Origin: Prorocentrum cordatum
Lineage: Eukaryota > Sar > Dinophyceae > Prorocentrales > Prorocentraceae
Assembly: GCA_963575745.1 (NCBI GenBank)
Contig: CAUYUJ010015849.1
Span: 522,328-586,327 of the forward strand
Direction: 5' to 3'
DNA length: 64,000 nt
Below, piece after piece: positions 1 through 10,302 of the stretch. Position 1 is the first letter of the stretch; every line of letters begins with the position of its first letter. Position numbers and translations under genes: made by a program. The notes under the pieces are model-generated. The model was given only the letters and a program-made list of their open reading frames with translations. It was not told the DNA's origin and did not search any database.

Positions 1-314
1 TGGCCGTAAGCCTGCGTGGGGGTGGACGCGGCACAATGTCGTATCTCATGTTTCCATGCATTATGCATTCGAAGAAGATTTTAATTGGAGTAGGCGGGTG
101 GACCTCAGGAGTGTAGTAGCGCAGGGATGTGGGACGCAAGTAAGATGCCTCCGCGTAGGCAGAGGTGTCACTGCAAGTGTCCTCGCTTTGCTGCGTAATT
201 GTACACATTCCTCTGCACAAACCCACTGCACCCTGATGTTCCACCACGCCAGTAATCCACCAGATAGTGCCGTGGATATTGAGGAGTAGAACTAGAGCTG
301 ACCACTGACCACCA

Positions 315-960
315 TAGGCCAGCTCCGCTACAAAGTTTGAAAAGGGGTTGGGAGGCCCAACCAGCAGTTTCGCCTCAGGCGAAGCCCAGCTCCCGCTCTG
401 CTGTACCGTAGCAACGATAGTCTCACTAGTAGGGGGCGAGCCATCTCCAGCAGTTTTGGTATCGATGGCACATGGTACACCTCGCGCTGAGGTGTAGTCA
501 GAACTGGGCGGCTGGCCGCTTTGAGCCAAACAGACGCGGAAGCACCCTCGTTCCCACTCACATGCAACGCCCAGCTCACTTTAGAGTTACCTCCCCTCCC
601 CTGGACCTGGACGGGGTGGTCTCGACCCATTGGAGCCTCCAAGAAGGCCTAGGCGAGAAGGCAACAATCATCGATGTTCTTTGCGTGTTGGGCCAATTTT
701 GGCCTCATGAGGGGGGAGAGGCTCGAACTCCTCCAAGACGGCCGCAAGATAGCCCCCAAGGCTGCCAAAAATGCTCCAAGAGGGCCCCAAGAGACCCCAA
801 GCAGGCCCCAAGAAGCCCTCAAGGTCCGCAAGATGCTCCGAAAAGACCCCAAGAGCCCCCCCCCCCCCGAGGCACCCTCAAGTCCGTAAGAGGCCCCTGG
901 GACCGGCAAGAGGCCCCGAAAACGTCCCAAGGGGACTCAAAGAAGCTCGCAAGAAACATC
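315..960 (+). repeat. AAGAGGCC mosaic repeat, copy 1 with left arm
   Basis: From about 716 to 960 the sequence is a degenerate array of CCAAGAGGCCCC-like 9-12-mers. Its left part (315-560) shares patches with the left part of another copy at 22550-22830, for example GCCAGCTCCGCTAC followed by AAGT. The same array recurs at 22.9-23.4, 24.3-24.9, 25.6, 30.3-31.4, 32.5-33.0 and 45.2-46.0 kb. Open frames across it give only RGPQEAP-type low-complexity peptides, so I call no gene. Positions 1-314 show nothing recognisable. Confidence 0.6.
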
Positions 961-2169
961 TGAAGAGACTCCGAGAGGCATCCTTACGATGCCTCTGGCC
1001 TTTCTGCTCGCCATCCTCCTCTTTCTCCTCCTCCTCCTCTTCCTCATCCGCCTATTCCTCCTCCCTCCTCCCTCGCTCCTCCCTCCGTTCCCTCCCCCTC
1101 CTCCTCCGATTCCTCCTCCATCCTCTCCCTCTTGGGGTATGACGGCTTTCCAACTCCTCATTCCACTGCATGCTCCTCCACATCCCTGATCAGGGCAACT
1201 CGCCAGGGCATCGTTTCTGGATGGGCTGGTGGGTTACGCGATGCGTTTAGAATCACATGAACACGCTACCCAACAACGAGGCACTGGCGACGGAGATTAA
1301 TCGCAGCGATCGCGGGCAATCAAATCTACTAGTCCTAGGAGAGGATGGAATCGAAGAGAAGCCCCCCCACCCCTCCGAAACCCAATGCTCCCCGTTGTTC
1401 TTCTCGCCTTCGCTTCCACCTCCTCCGGGGGGGGGGAGGGGGCAAAAAGATAACGATACCGCTACTCCCCAAACCTCCAGACTAGGGTGCGTTATGACCA
1501 ATATCGGAAGGGAAGGGAAGCGGTATCGGCACCGCTTTCTCCTCTAGTCCTCGTCGTCCTCGCCCTCTGCGTCCTTCACCTAAGACGAAACCAGAACGAA
1601 GATAATCGGGTGAGGATAACTCGAAAATATGTGAGATCCGGCGGCCCTGGCTCAGGCGCCGCGGCCTTCTCAAAACGTGCCGGAACGCTCAGAAAGCGTT
1701 CCGGAACGCTCTGCAACGGCTCTATCCTCGTCCTAGCCCCGTCCGACACCCTCCTCCGCCGCATCCCACGTCCTCTTCCGCGTCATCCTCGTCCTCCGCG
1801 CCCTCCTGGTCGGGCACGCCTCCTGGATGTTGCCCAGCAGGTCATTGCGACCCTGCCGCACGACCTCGGCTGCTGGTGTGGCGCTGGGCAAGGCACCAGT
1901 GGCCCGCCCCCCCGCCAGAAGGAGCCCTGAGTCCCCCTCCTCCTCCTCCTCCCCCTTGTCCTCTCGGCAGAGGACTTACTGAAGAATTGGCTCGATGTTG
2001 TGCGAGCCGTTTTCTTTTGTATGTGGATTGCCTCGGCTGGCCGACGAGGGACCCTAGCAGGCGTTTCGGCAACATAGTTGCGATGCGAATATCCTGTATC
2101 TTCCACATCGGCGTGGTCCTTGTCTTCACTGACCTCATCCTCCTCCGCCCTCCACGCGGTGACAGTCGC
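961..2169. other. No gene recognised; pyrimidine tract and GC-rich DNA
   Basis: A CTC/CCT-rich pyrimidine tract runs from about 1008 to 1132 on the plus strand, with a smaller one at 1930-1965. The short open frames of this stretch on both strands are proline/arginine/serine-rich and show no domain. Confidence 0.5.
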
Positions 2170-3000
2170 GCAGGCCCCCAAAGACACGAGCTGATAATTC
2201 TATCGGCGCAGCCTCGGCGCCGCATTGTGATCTTCAACGAATCGTCGGTGAATATGCGGGACACCGTCGGTCAAACTGAGGCCCTCAACCAGAAAAACAA
2301 GCTAATCACATAGACGCAATTTTGGCGGCGCACTGCGATTCTTAATTTCCAACTCATCATCTCATAACACACGGCATGCTGGCTCGCATTCGTTCATGGG
2401 CAAAGCAATTACGCGGGGACCCGGCGATCAACATATTTCGCTTCACGGCATGTTCACACGGGTCCGCGACGGCGCTCGTGCATCTGTCGGTTCGGCAACG
2501 CAGGTTGCCCTGACTGTGCGGACCAAAGCGTTGTTGATGGTGAGGGCGGTTTTGATCACCCTTGGCACCACAACCGCACGGGCCCTCAAGGAGGCCCTCA
2601 ACCCAAACAAGGCGAGCGAATCCCATTGACGCAGCTTCGGCGGCGCATTGCGATTCAAATGTTCCACGAATCATCGCGGAACCTGTGCAACTCCAGCGGT
2701 AGAAATGTGCACCCATCGAAGATGACCTGGCGACGTGCTCGCATTCGTTCGCAGGCAGAGCACATGTGGAAGGCCCCTTGGGGAGGATCATGGGCCGCCC
2801 CACGCTAGACCCCCAATCGTGGCATGATCGTGCGAACCCGCAGCGGCACTCGCCAAATTCGGTTCCGCAACGCAAACTGTCATCACGGCGCGGACCAAAA
2901 CGGCCAAAACGTTGTTGAGGGAAAAGGCTTCCTTGGTCAGCCATGGCCATGGCACACCCGACAGCCGCACGAAATCGCAAACATACCCTTACATTACAAC
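2170..3000 (+). repeat. ~370-bp satellite family, array 1 (degenerate)
   Basis: A conserved block containing GCAACGCA, then GTGCGGACCAAA or a close variant, occurs near 2495 and again near 2865, about 370 bp apart. A second block (GACGCAGC-CGGCGCCGCATTG type) occurs near 2205 and 2630. The same blocks in the same order make up the arrays at 17620-19510 and 25690-26310. Copies are perhaps 65-80% alike by eye. No coding potential is claimed. Confidence 0.6.
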
Positions 3001-3129
3001 CTGATTACTCCGACGGTGGGACCCCGCTAGAAAATCAGTTTAGCTCGCCCATCGCTTGTTCCCCTTAGCTTTGGCGGAGGCCCTCCTCCCGCCCTCTGTT
3101 GCGCCTCCTCTTTATCATAATCATATTCA

Positions 3130-3277
3130 CCTTTCGTTTCCTCCTCCTTTTCGCCCTCCACCTCCTCGCCTTTCCCCCCCTCCTCCCCCCACTGTTCCCC
3201 CTCATCCTTCTTCTTCTCCTCCTCCTCCTCCTCCTCCTCCTCCTCCCTCCTCCTCCTCCTCCTCCTCCTCCTCCTCA
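3130..3277 (+). repeat. CTC/TCC microsatellite at the 5' edge of the retrotransposon
   Basis: Pyrimidine-rich DNA that becomes an almost pure (TCC)n run from about 3205 to 3276 and abuts the spliced leader at 3278. A similar TCC run starts at the element's other end (10013). The element therefore sits inside, or created, TCC microsatellite DNA. Confidence 0.9.
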
Positions 3278-3299
3278 TCCGTAGCCATTTTGGCTCAAG
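3278..3299 (+). other. Dinoflagellate spliced leader, perfect 22-nt copy
   Basis: Reads TCCGTAGCC then ATTTTGGCTCAAG, identical to the 22-nt leader trans-spliced onto nuclear mRNAs in dinoflagellates (first base variable, here T). It lies directly after the TCC microsatellite and 118 nt before the ORF1 start, in the sense orientation. This is an integrated cDNA end and not an SL RNA gene: no intron part, Sm-type site or tandem array follows it. Confidence 0.97.
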
Positions 3300-3314
3300 C
3301 CGTTCTGGCGCAAG
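3300..3314 (+). other. Relic second spliced leader
   Basis: CCGTTCTGGCGCAAG directly follows the intact leader and matches positions 8-22 of the leader at 12 of 15 sites. In known dinoflagellate recycled cDNAs, an older integrated leader is trimmed at its own internal AG and a new leader is joined there, leaving exactly this 15-nt remnant. Its decay relative to the perfect leader fits two successive rounds of retroposition. Confidence 0.7.
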
Positions 3315-3416
3315 TTTTGTGCTTGCTGTCACTGACGATTCAGAACGGCTGGGTGACAGCGGGTCATTCTGGCTCTCGTTTCCTCCAGCCACGTCCTGCC
3401 ACTTCCAGCAGCCGCA

Positions 3417-4691
3417 ATGGTGCCGCCGCCGAAGGCCCAGCCTTGGGAGGAGCGCCCGTTTGCTAAGCGTGTTCGATTCGCCGCGGGAGGCGACGGAGCG
3501 GACCCTCAGCATCGCGGGGGCGGTCGCCAGGCGATGTGGAAGTGCAGCTACGAGGATTGTGGATGTGGAAAAAATCTTGCCAAGTGGTGGTTTTGCAAGC
3601 ACTGCAAGCGTGAACGTGTCGAAGTGCCTGTGCGCGAAGTACCTGCGCCTCGTGGGAGCTGGCAGCGGGGCCCACCGCACTTGTCGCCAGCCGCCGTCAT
3701 GGTGCCCGACACAGCGACTGAAGACGATGTCAAGCAGTTGCTCGCTCTGGCTGAGAAGTTCGGTGATTCAGTTGCAGCTTCTCAGTACAAGGTGTGGCTT
3801 GCAGCTAAGAAGCCCAAGGAGACCCCACCAAAGCCCCTGGAAAAGCAATCAGAAGAGGCGCGCCAGCGAGTTCATTCCATCGAGCGCCGCCTCAAAAAGG
3901 AGATCGACGATGTCGCCAGGGCTAAGAAGTGGCTGTGCGAATGCGAAGAAGCTATGGCCAAGCTCACGGACGAGCTGTCCACGGCCGACAAGGAGCATAA
4001 AGCCTTGGTCGAGCGGCTTCATCATGTGGTGCACCCTGATCCTCCTCAGTCTGTTGGTAAGCTCTGCCTTCGTGACATCCTCGACGGCAAGGAAGGGGCC
4101 CTCACCATTGACTACGGAGAAGGCATCCTTGGCCTCGACGCCAAGGAGTACGAGTTATCCGCCGACGACCACATCCAGTTCGAGGCCAGGAAGCGCGAGC
4201 TGGAGCAGAGTGTGGTCGCCATCACGAAGCAGTTGTTTGAGAAGGTTCAGCAGTCTGTGGACCAGATCAAAGCCTCCCACCGCCAGCGCATGTCCAAGTT
4301 ACACAGGCGGAAGCCTGAAGAGACTTCCGTCCAGCCCGCCGAGAAGGTCGCAAGTGGCAACAGCCCCGCTGGAGCTCGGCCACCACATGAACTTGGAGAT
4401 GCAGCAACTGGTGATCAAGAGGACGCCGCCAGCGGGGCCGGAGGTGCAGCCAGCAGCTCTGCAGGCGCCCACGGGGGAGCTCACGAGGCTGATGCGCCAC
4501 CGCACCAAGATGTTCGACAGCTTGCGCAGGAACTGCTCGCCAACAGGAAGCCGCCTGAGCCGCCTTCCCAAACAACCCCCCCCCGGCGCCTGATGCTCAC
4601 GCGAGCAGTGTGTCGGGGGGTAACTTCTTACACTTCTCACATGCTATCGCCAGGCTGTGCCGTGTTCCCGCCCCCAAGGCTCCGTCCTTGA
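3417..4691 (+). CDS. Retrotransposon ORF1: zinc-finger / coiled-coil protein
   Basis: 424 residues. Near the N-terminus (residues 41-63) lies a zinc-finger-like motif: Trp41, Cys43, Cys48 (Cys50), Asn53, Trp57-Trp58, Cys60, Cys63. This is close to the RanBP2 pattern W-x-C-x(2-4)-C-x3-N-x6-C-x2-C but with an extra residue. Residues about 145-205 are charged and heptad-like, and a second such segment lies near 260-300. ORF1 proteins of LINE elements bind the element RNA and multimerise; that role is inferred. The start is the first ATG after the leader in this frame. The last ~35 residues follow a C8 run and may be out of the original frame. The 3' end overlaps ORF2 by about 80 nt in another frame. 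A competing 424-residue frame from 3319 lacks any of these motifs. Confidence 0.8.
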   Translation: MVPPPKAQPWEERPFAKRVRFAAGGDGADPQHRGGGRQAMWKCSYEDCGCGKNLAKWWFCKHCKRERVEVPVREVPAPRGSWQRGPPHLSPAAVMVPDTATEDDVKQLLALAEKFGDSVAASQYKVWLAAKKPKETPPKPLEKQSEEARQRVHSIERRLKKEIDDVARAKKWLCECEEAMAKLTDELSTADKEHKALVERLHHVVHPDPPQSVGKLCLRDILDGKEGALTIDYGEGILGLDAKEYELSADDHIQFEARKRELEQSVVAITKQLFEKVQQSVDQIKASHRQRMSKLHRRKPEETSVQPAEKVASGNSPAGARPPHELGDAATGDQEDAASGAGGAASSSAGAHGGAHEADAPPHQDVRQLAQELLANRKPPEPPSQTTPPRRLMLTRAVCRGVTSYTSHMLSPGCAVFPPPRLRP

Positions 4692-7600
4692 ATTTTGGCA
4701 GGTGTCTCTGGGCCCCAGCTTGCTCGGATCTCGACAGTTTTGAATTGGTCGTGGAGACGGCAAATTGCACTGGGTGGAATGCGGCGAAAGCGTGGTTGAG
4801 TCGTACGACGGCTCATGTTGTACTTGCTCAAGAACTTCATCTTCTGGGTGACCAGGTTGGCGAGGCCTCTCAGTGGGGCCTCCGCTCAGGCTGGAAGTCC
4901 AGGATCGTCCCAGCGGCCCCAGGTATTGGGCTCGGGACCTCTGGAGGCGTGGGCATCTTCGTCAGGGACTTCTTGGGTTGTCATGACGTCTCGGCTAAGG
5001 TGGGCCCCACTCTGGTTCCCCACCGTGCTGCCTCAGCTATTGTTCAGATCCCAGGCGGAGTCTCTATCCTTGTGGTCTCCGCGTATCTCAGGGACTCCGA
5101 GGGCCTCTCCGAGTCCAATATGGGTATTTTGTGCAAGCTTCGTGCTGAATTATCCTCGTTGCTTGGGCCGTTCATCTTGGGTGCGGACTTCCAGATGGAG
5201 CCTGACGTTCTGGCTTCATGTGATTTGGTCTCGGTGCTCAGTGCCAACCTGGTCGTGCCTGAATCCAAGGGCACCTGCGTGTGCACGAGCAAGGCATGAG
5301 TCCGCATGCTCGACTATTTCCTGGTTTCCAGTGGGCTCTCGCAGGCCGTGAAGGCCACCCGTGTCTGCCTGGAGGCGGCCACCAAGCCGCACAAACCAGT
5401 GCAGTTGAGCTTCTTCCCTCAGCTGGCCAGCTTGCAGGCTTTGGGGTTTGTTAACCCTCCCCCCATCCCGATCGAGCCCCCTATCGGCCCTGCCCCTGCC
5501 CCTCAAGATTGGAAGGATGTCTTAGACTGTGCGTCTTATGGTTTGGGGTTGGTTCGCAACCGTGTCCCCAGACAGCGTTTGCAGCGTCATCTCAATATGT
5601 TGTATAAGCTTTGGGCTGACACGGCTGAGAGAGAGTTGGTCGCTGATCGACAGTGTTCACTTCCTGTTTTAGACACCCGTGGCAGGTTGCCCAAGCTTGC
5701 ATGGCGCTCTGTTTTGGATAAGGATAGGCGCACTTCTCGGCAGCCTGAATTGTGCGGAGTTCGATGTCTGGAGAGCACCCTGCGCATTTTCTGCTCGAAC
5801 CTCGGCTGCGACGTGAAGGGCTCGGCCCTCGACTCTGGCAACTTCCCCCCCCCCCCCCCCCGACATCATAGCCGACAGCATGGGGGTCCGCCAGGGTTGC
5901 TGGGATAAGGTACAACATTTCGTTCAACGATGTATGAGGTCTAATCCTCCGTCCTGCCGTGGGAAAAGCAACCCGTTCAACTCGACCAAGGGCGACGGTT
6001 CAACTGGTTGTATTCCTCGCGATGATCCTCTTGGGGCCGAAGTTTTAGAAGGTTTGATTGATGATGGTGCTAGCATCCTGGACGAGGTTTCGGAGTTCCT
6101 GGGTGAGTTTTCCATCAAGCAGCGCGATGTGGCGAACAAGTCTTGGAAGTCTTGGAACCTGGAAGGTGTCTCGAAAGGAGCCCGAAGAGCCCACTGGTGG
6201 ACCAAGGAAGTCGCCCCCTGGACCCCATGTTCTACTCTTTCGGCTAAGGGTGTTGTTTTATCTGATCCCCAAGCTCTTCTTCATTCGGAGGCTGCTCGGT
6301 TCAGTGGGCTATGGAAGGCCACGTCGGAGCCCCCCAAGCAAGAGCCCATCGAGTACCGGGATCCGCTCCCCTTCGAGTCGCCAGACTTGTTGAGAGAAGT
6401 TGCCAAGTCGTACCCCACTCGCACGGCCACCAGTGTCGACGGCTTCCATATGCGCCACTATGCTTCTCTCTGTGATGACGCGCTGGTGGCATGAATGAGT
6501 ATTTTCAGCATCATGGAAGCGTCCTCCCTTTTGCCCAACCACCTGCGTGCCATCATGGTTGCGCTTCTGCCCAAGCCTGCTGGAGGTTGGAGACCCATCG
6601 GATTGTTTAGCTCAGCATATCGGTATAGGGCAGGATGAGGAGACCACACGCAGTCCAATGTGAGGCCAGGCTCAATACAAATTATCTCAGTGCGGGAGCT
6701 TTCACTGGGGCTGGGGATGCTGTTTGGAGGCAAGCAGTGCGTTCGGAACATGCGACTAGCAGGAAGGGTAAGAAGGGTGTTGCGTGCACTGTGTTATGGG
6801 ATCTCCACAAGTTTTACGAGGCTATTAGGCTCGACATTCTACAGCGGAGGTGTGACGACTTAGGATTCCCTTCTCCTATTTCACGTCTCTGCATGGCGGC
6901 CTATAGAGGCCCAAGGTTCATCAACATCAGCGGGATCGTGAAGGGCCCTTTCTTCGCCTGGCAAGGAGTTCTTGCGGGAGTTTCCTTTGCCGCTACTTTC
7001 GTGAGGGTCTACGCCATTCCCACGATTGACCTGCTGCCGCAGAAAGTCCGCGATGCCCTCGATATCTACATCGATGATTACGGATTGCAAGCGACGGGGT
7101 CGGCCAGATCAGTCGTCGATGACATTGTGACGGGGGCCACTCAACTGTACTCGGTATTGCCGGACGATATGCAGGTGGTTGTTTCTGAAGACAAGGCGAC
7201 TGTGATCTGCTCTGATCAGGCTGTCGGCAACAAGATCAGGTCGCTGTTGGAGCATGTGGGAGGACCCTCATGTAATTCTTCTGCTGTGAATCTAGGTGTT
7301 GATGACGCCGCTGGTCGGCCCCGACGGCAAGCTGGGCGCGGCCGCAAATTTGCTGGTAGGTGCAAAGTTTTCAAGCAGAGGGTCGCCCGTCTCAAGAGGT
7401 TGAGAGGCATCCTGGGGCAGCGCTGCTGCAGGAAAGTTTTCACGTCGGGGCCCCTAGCGGGCGTCGCGTACGGATCGGTCCAGGGGCTCCGCCAGGGGCT
7501 CGGTCGGGTCCTGAAGCCTTCCGCTGGCATGAGGCCCCTCACTTCCCTGCTCATCCTTGCGAGGGACCCTACTGCTACCTCTGCTGTCGCTCCAGTCATT

Positions 7601-9907
7601 CGTTACAGCAAGGAGGTCTGGGCCAACCAGGTTAGGATTTTCAAGTATCCCCTGGATTTCAAGTTCCTGCGCGAAGCCTGGGAGACCATCTTCATCAGGG
7701 ATCCTGACGGTAAGGACCTCTCGTGGCGTATTGTGTCTGGGCCTTTGGGGGCCATGAAGCTCTCTCTGCAGCGTATCCACTGGGGTATGAAGTCTTTCAC
7801 TGAGCTCATTAATGATTTCGGGGAAACGATTGGGCTCACGTCTTTTTCCCCCTCCCTGGTCAAAAAACTGTTGGTTGAAGGGGTCCTCCGCCAGCTGCAG
7901 AGAGTCTCAGGCCAGGCGTTAGGTGTTGGCAAGCGCTTGTGCTACGATGTGGTGGAGGCCCAGCTCCACTCTAGCAAATTCACGGCCCTCGAGAAGGGCA
8001 GTATCCGTGGGCTTAGCTGTGGGGCGACCTGGACCAGGGACCGTGCGATCGCCCTGGGCTATCAGCTCGACTCCGATATCTGCCCTTTGTGCTTGGCTGC
8101 GCCAGACAGCCTCATGCACCGCCTGTGGTTCTGCCCCAGCGTTCAGGAAGATCGCGACGACCTTGTGAAAGATCGGATCCAGCAAGATGCTCGGTCGTGC
8201 GATCTTTCTGATCCTGCTACCCTCCTCCTCTATACTAAGGGTCTGTTCCCACACCCAGGTGACTCGGTTCCCCGTCCTCGCGGTGAAGGAGGTACCCAGA
8301 CCAGGTGGGAGGGAGAGCCTGATAGGGTCGACACGGCGGTCTCGGGACACATATTCATGGACGGCAGCTGTCAGAGACATAGCATTAAAGAACTATCCAG
8401 AGCAAGCTGGGGTTTTACAGCCCATGCAGACGACGGGTCTAAACTGTTTAGTGCGTTTGGGCCTATTTGGGCCCCCCTCCCCCAGACCAGCCAGGCTGGG
8501 GAGCACGGAGCCCTCGAAGCCTCCTCCCAGTGCCTTGTAGGCCCCTCTACTGGGTACTCCGATTGCCTCAACGTTGTTCGTGCCCACGGTGAGCCCCCCG
8601 CCATTAAACTGTCCCACAAGAGGCCATACGCGGGGCTCATGTTTTCTAGCTTTTCTTCGTGGTGGTCGGGAACCCTCCGCAAAGTCAAGGCCCATGTTGT
8701 GGACTCGGACGACCTGTCCGACAGGGGCCGATTTTTTAAAATTGGTAATGATGCAGCTGATGAGGCTGCCAAGGCTGGTCTTGCCACGCATCCTAGGCCC
8801 ACGGACGCCCAACTGACCGACCTTACGCACAAAATCAGCGTTGCGAAGGCCGTTTGCCGCCTGGCCGCTCGGATTTTGCCGCAGTGGCCTCGTCTCGACC
8901 TCAGCGGGGTTGAGCTGGCCAGGTCCCCGAAGAAAATCAACGTGAAACCTGGCACTGAGTTTGAGCATGTTTGGGAGTGGTGCCGCTCCTATTGGCGTTG
9001 TGGCGTTTGCTTGCGCACGAAGCATCCCACTCCGTTCATTTTTGGTAAATCAGCCAAGCCTGCATGTGAGGGTTGTACTGGCGTTATCCCCGACACTTTG
9101 TGGCAGGTCTCGGCCCTCGGACACAGGCTTTTATCATTCCAGTGCAGCGATGACTCGCCGCTGTTCGTTTGTGTTAGTTGCAAGGCTGTCTCTACCCTGG
9201 GTCCGCTGGCTCTCCTTGGTAAGCAGTGCGGACGCCCAACCAGGAACAATTCTGAGAGATGGAAGTACAGAATATGTAAGGGTCGGCACCCACGACTTCC
9301 AGGTGTGACCGTGGAAATCTCACCAGAGGTCGTGGATGCGCACCCTGGCTCGCAGGAAGAAATTGTCGTCGAGACGTCGTCCGCGCATCCTGCGAGCCAG
9401 GAGCTGCAGCAGCTTAACTCTGTCGTTGAGTCTTCGTCTGTCGATACTGCTGCCGCAGCAATCTCAGCGAGTGGCCCAAGTGGCCCGCGCTCCTGTTGGC
9501 CTGAAGAGCGCCCGGGCAAGTTCGCCCGCACCGCCCCTATGCAGGCTGACGCCGTAATGCCGTCCACGGGAGATGGGCGGCAGCGCGAGGATGTCGTCGA
9601 CCAGTCGTCTGTCGTGCAGGTCGCGGTAGCTGCTGCCACTCCCCAGTTGTTCCACTCGACCCCTGCAGACCAGGGGTCGAGGACCCGCCCCGCTTCTGCT
9701 TCTGGCGCCGATGCTCGGCCCAACAAGTCCGCTCGACACGCCGCAAATCGAGCCGAGTCAGTGCAGCAGGCTGTGAATTATTTTCCCTCGGCTTCCTCCA
9801 ACGAGAGTGGTGCGAGGGGCCGCGAGCTGAGCTGTGAGGATGGTGCGGAGGGCCCTCGCTCGAAAGCTGCTCGCGTGAGCTATGAGCCCAGAGGTGGCTC
9901 GAATTAG
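4610..9907 (+). pseudogene. Retrotransposon ORF2: endonuclease, reverse transcriptase, RNase H (broken)
   Basis: Four pieces read as one protein. Piece 1 (4610-5299) and piece 2 (5306-5908) are in the same frame, split by TGA at 5297. They carry an EEP endonuclease: AN-C-TGWN, then QELHL, GVGIFVRD, VVSAYLRD, GADFQMEP (usual GDFN altered), MLDYFLVS and PHKPV. Piece 3 (from 5862, other side of a C17 run, to 6494, then on to 6638 after TGA 6492) ends in the RT entry motif WRPIGLF. Piece 4 (6635-9907, 1090 residues) has RT motif A VLWDLHKFY (Asp56), motif B AWQG (110-111) and motif C YIDDY (145-149). It continues with a CPLC-x8-H-x4-C zinc knuckle near residue 483 and an RNase H fold with FMDGS, GEHGALEAS, YSDCLN and GNDAADEAAK. 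The end carries paired CxxC motifs (about 789-860). It would nick DNA and copy the element RNA by target-primed reverse transcription; this copy cannot make an intact product. Confidence 0.92.
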
Positions 9908-9973
9908 CTCGTTGTTGTCGGGGCCCGTGGGTTGCTGCCGAAGTCAGCCACCGCATGAGGTCACCGCTTGCGT

Positions 9974-9995
9974 CCTAGCCTGAGACCAGGCTAGG
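9974..9995 (+). promoter_or_regulatory. 3'-UTR hairpin of the retrotransposon
   Basis: A perfect 9-bp stem, CCTAGCCTG / CAGGCTAGG, with an AGAC loop, 67 nt after the ORF2 stop and 17 nt before the TCC tail. In several LINEs a 3' stem-loop is the recognition site for the element's own reverse transcriptase; that role here is inferred from position and perfection of the stem. Confidence 0.65.
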
Positions 9996-10012
9996 AAAAG
10001 GTCCAGGTGAAA

Positions 10013-10062
10013 ATCCTCCTCCTCCTCCTCCTGCTCCTCCTCCTGCTCCTCCTCGCCATCCT
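10013..10062 (+). repeat. TCC-rich 3' tail of the retrotransposon
   Basis: (TCC)n with occasional TGC follows AAAATCC. It could be a microsatellite tail added during reverse transcription, as in LINEs with short-repeat tails instead of poly(A), or the right half of a split TCC target. Positions 10063-10302 hold no recognised feature. Confidence 0.75.
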
Positions 10063-10302
10063 CACCACTGTCCTGCTTGTTCTCCCCGCGCGCACCCCCC
10101 TTGCTTCATCGCCGGGGCAAATCGATCATCCTCGCGCCGCTGCCGCCGCGGCCAGCATGGGCGCGTTCTTCGACGGCCGGATCGCGAAGCCGCCGGGGCA
10201 GCCCCGCGGGCGAAAGCGTTGCAACAACCCCGCGAGCCGCTGGGGCGCGGAGGCCACCCGTTGGGCCAACCCCGCAGGTCTCGAGCTAGACCGCGGCCGC
10301 GC

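Larger units (their letters stand above)
3278..10012 (+). mobile_element. Non-LTR retrotransposon beginning with the dinoflagellate spliced leader
   Basis: A 6.7-kb element with the order: spliced leader, short 5' UTR, ORF1 (zinc finger, coiled coil), ORF2 (EEP endonuclease, reverse transcriptase, CCHC zinc knuckle, RNase H, C-terminal zinc fingers), ~105-nt 3' UTR with a perfect hairpin, then TCC repeats. No LTRs are present. EEP plus RT plus RNase H places it among the later-branching LINE-type clades; I do not assign a clade. The copy is dead: ORF2 has in-frame TGA at 5297 and 6492, a frameshift at the C17 run 5845-5861, and another frameshift near 6625-6640. Because the 5' end is exactly the spliced leader, the template was a trans-spliced RNA and the insertion is full length. 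Target-site duplications cannot be defined inside the flanking TCC DNA. Confidence 0.92.

Noticed and set aside
404-425. ACCGTAGC followed by a CTCA-like end resembles a spliced leader
   Set aside because: Only about 12 of 22 positions match, the central ATTTTGG is absent, and no ORF follows.
3319-4593. Alternative 424-codon ORF overlapping retrotransposon ORF1
   Set aside because: No zinc finger or coiled coil; Ser/Arg/Pro-rich out-of-frame translation of ORF1.
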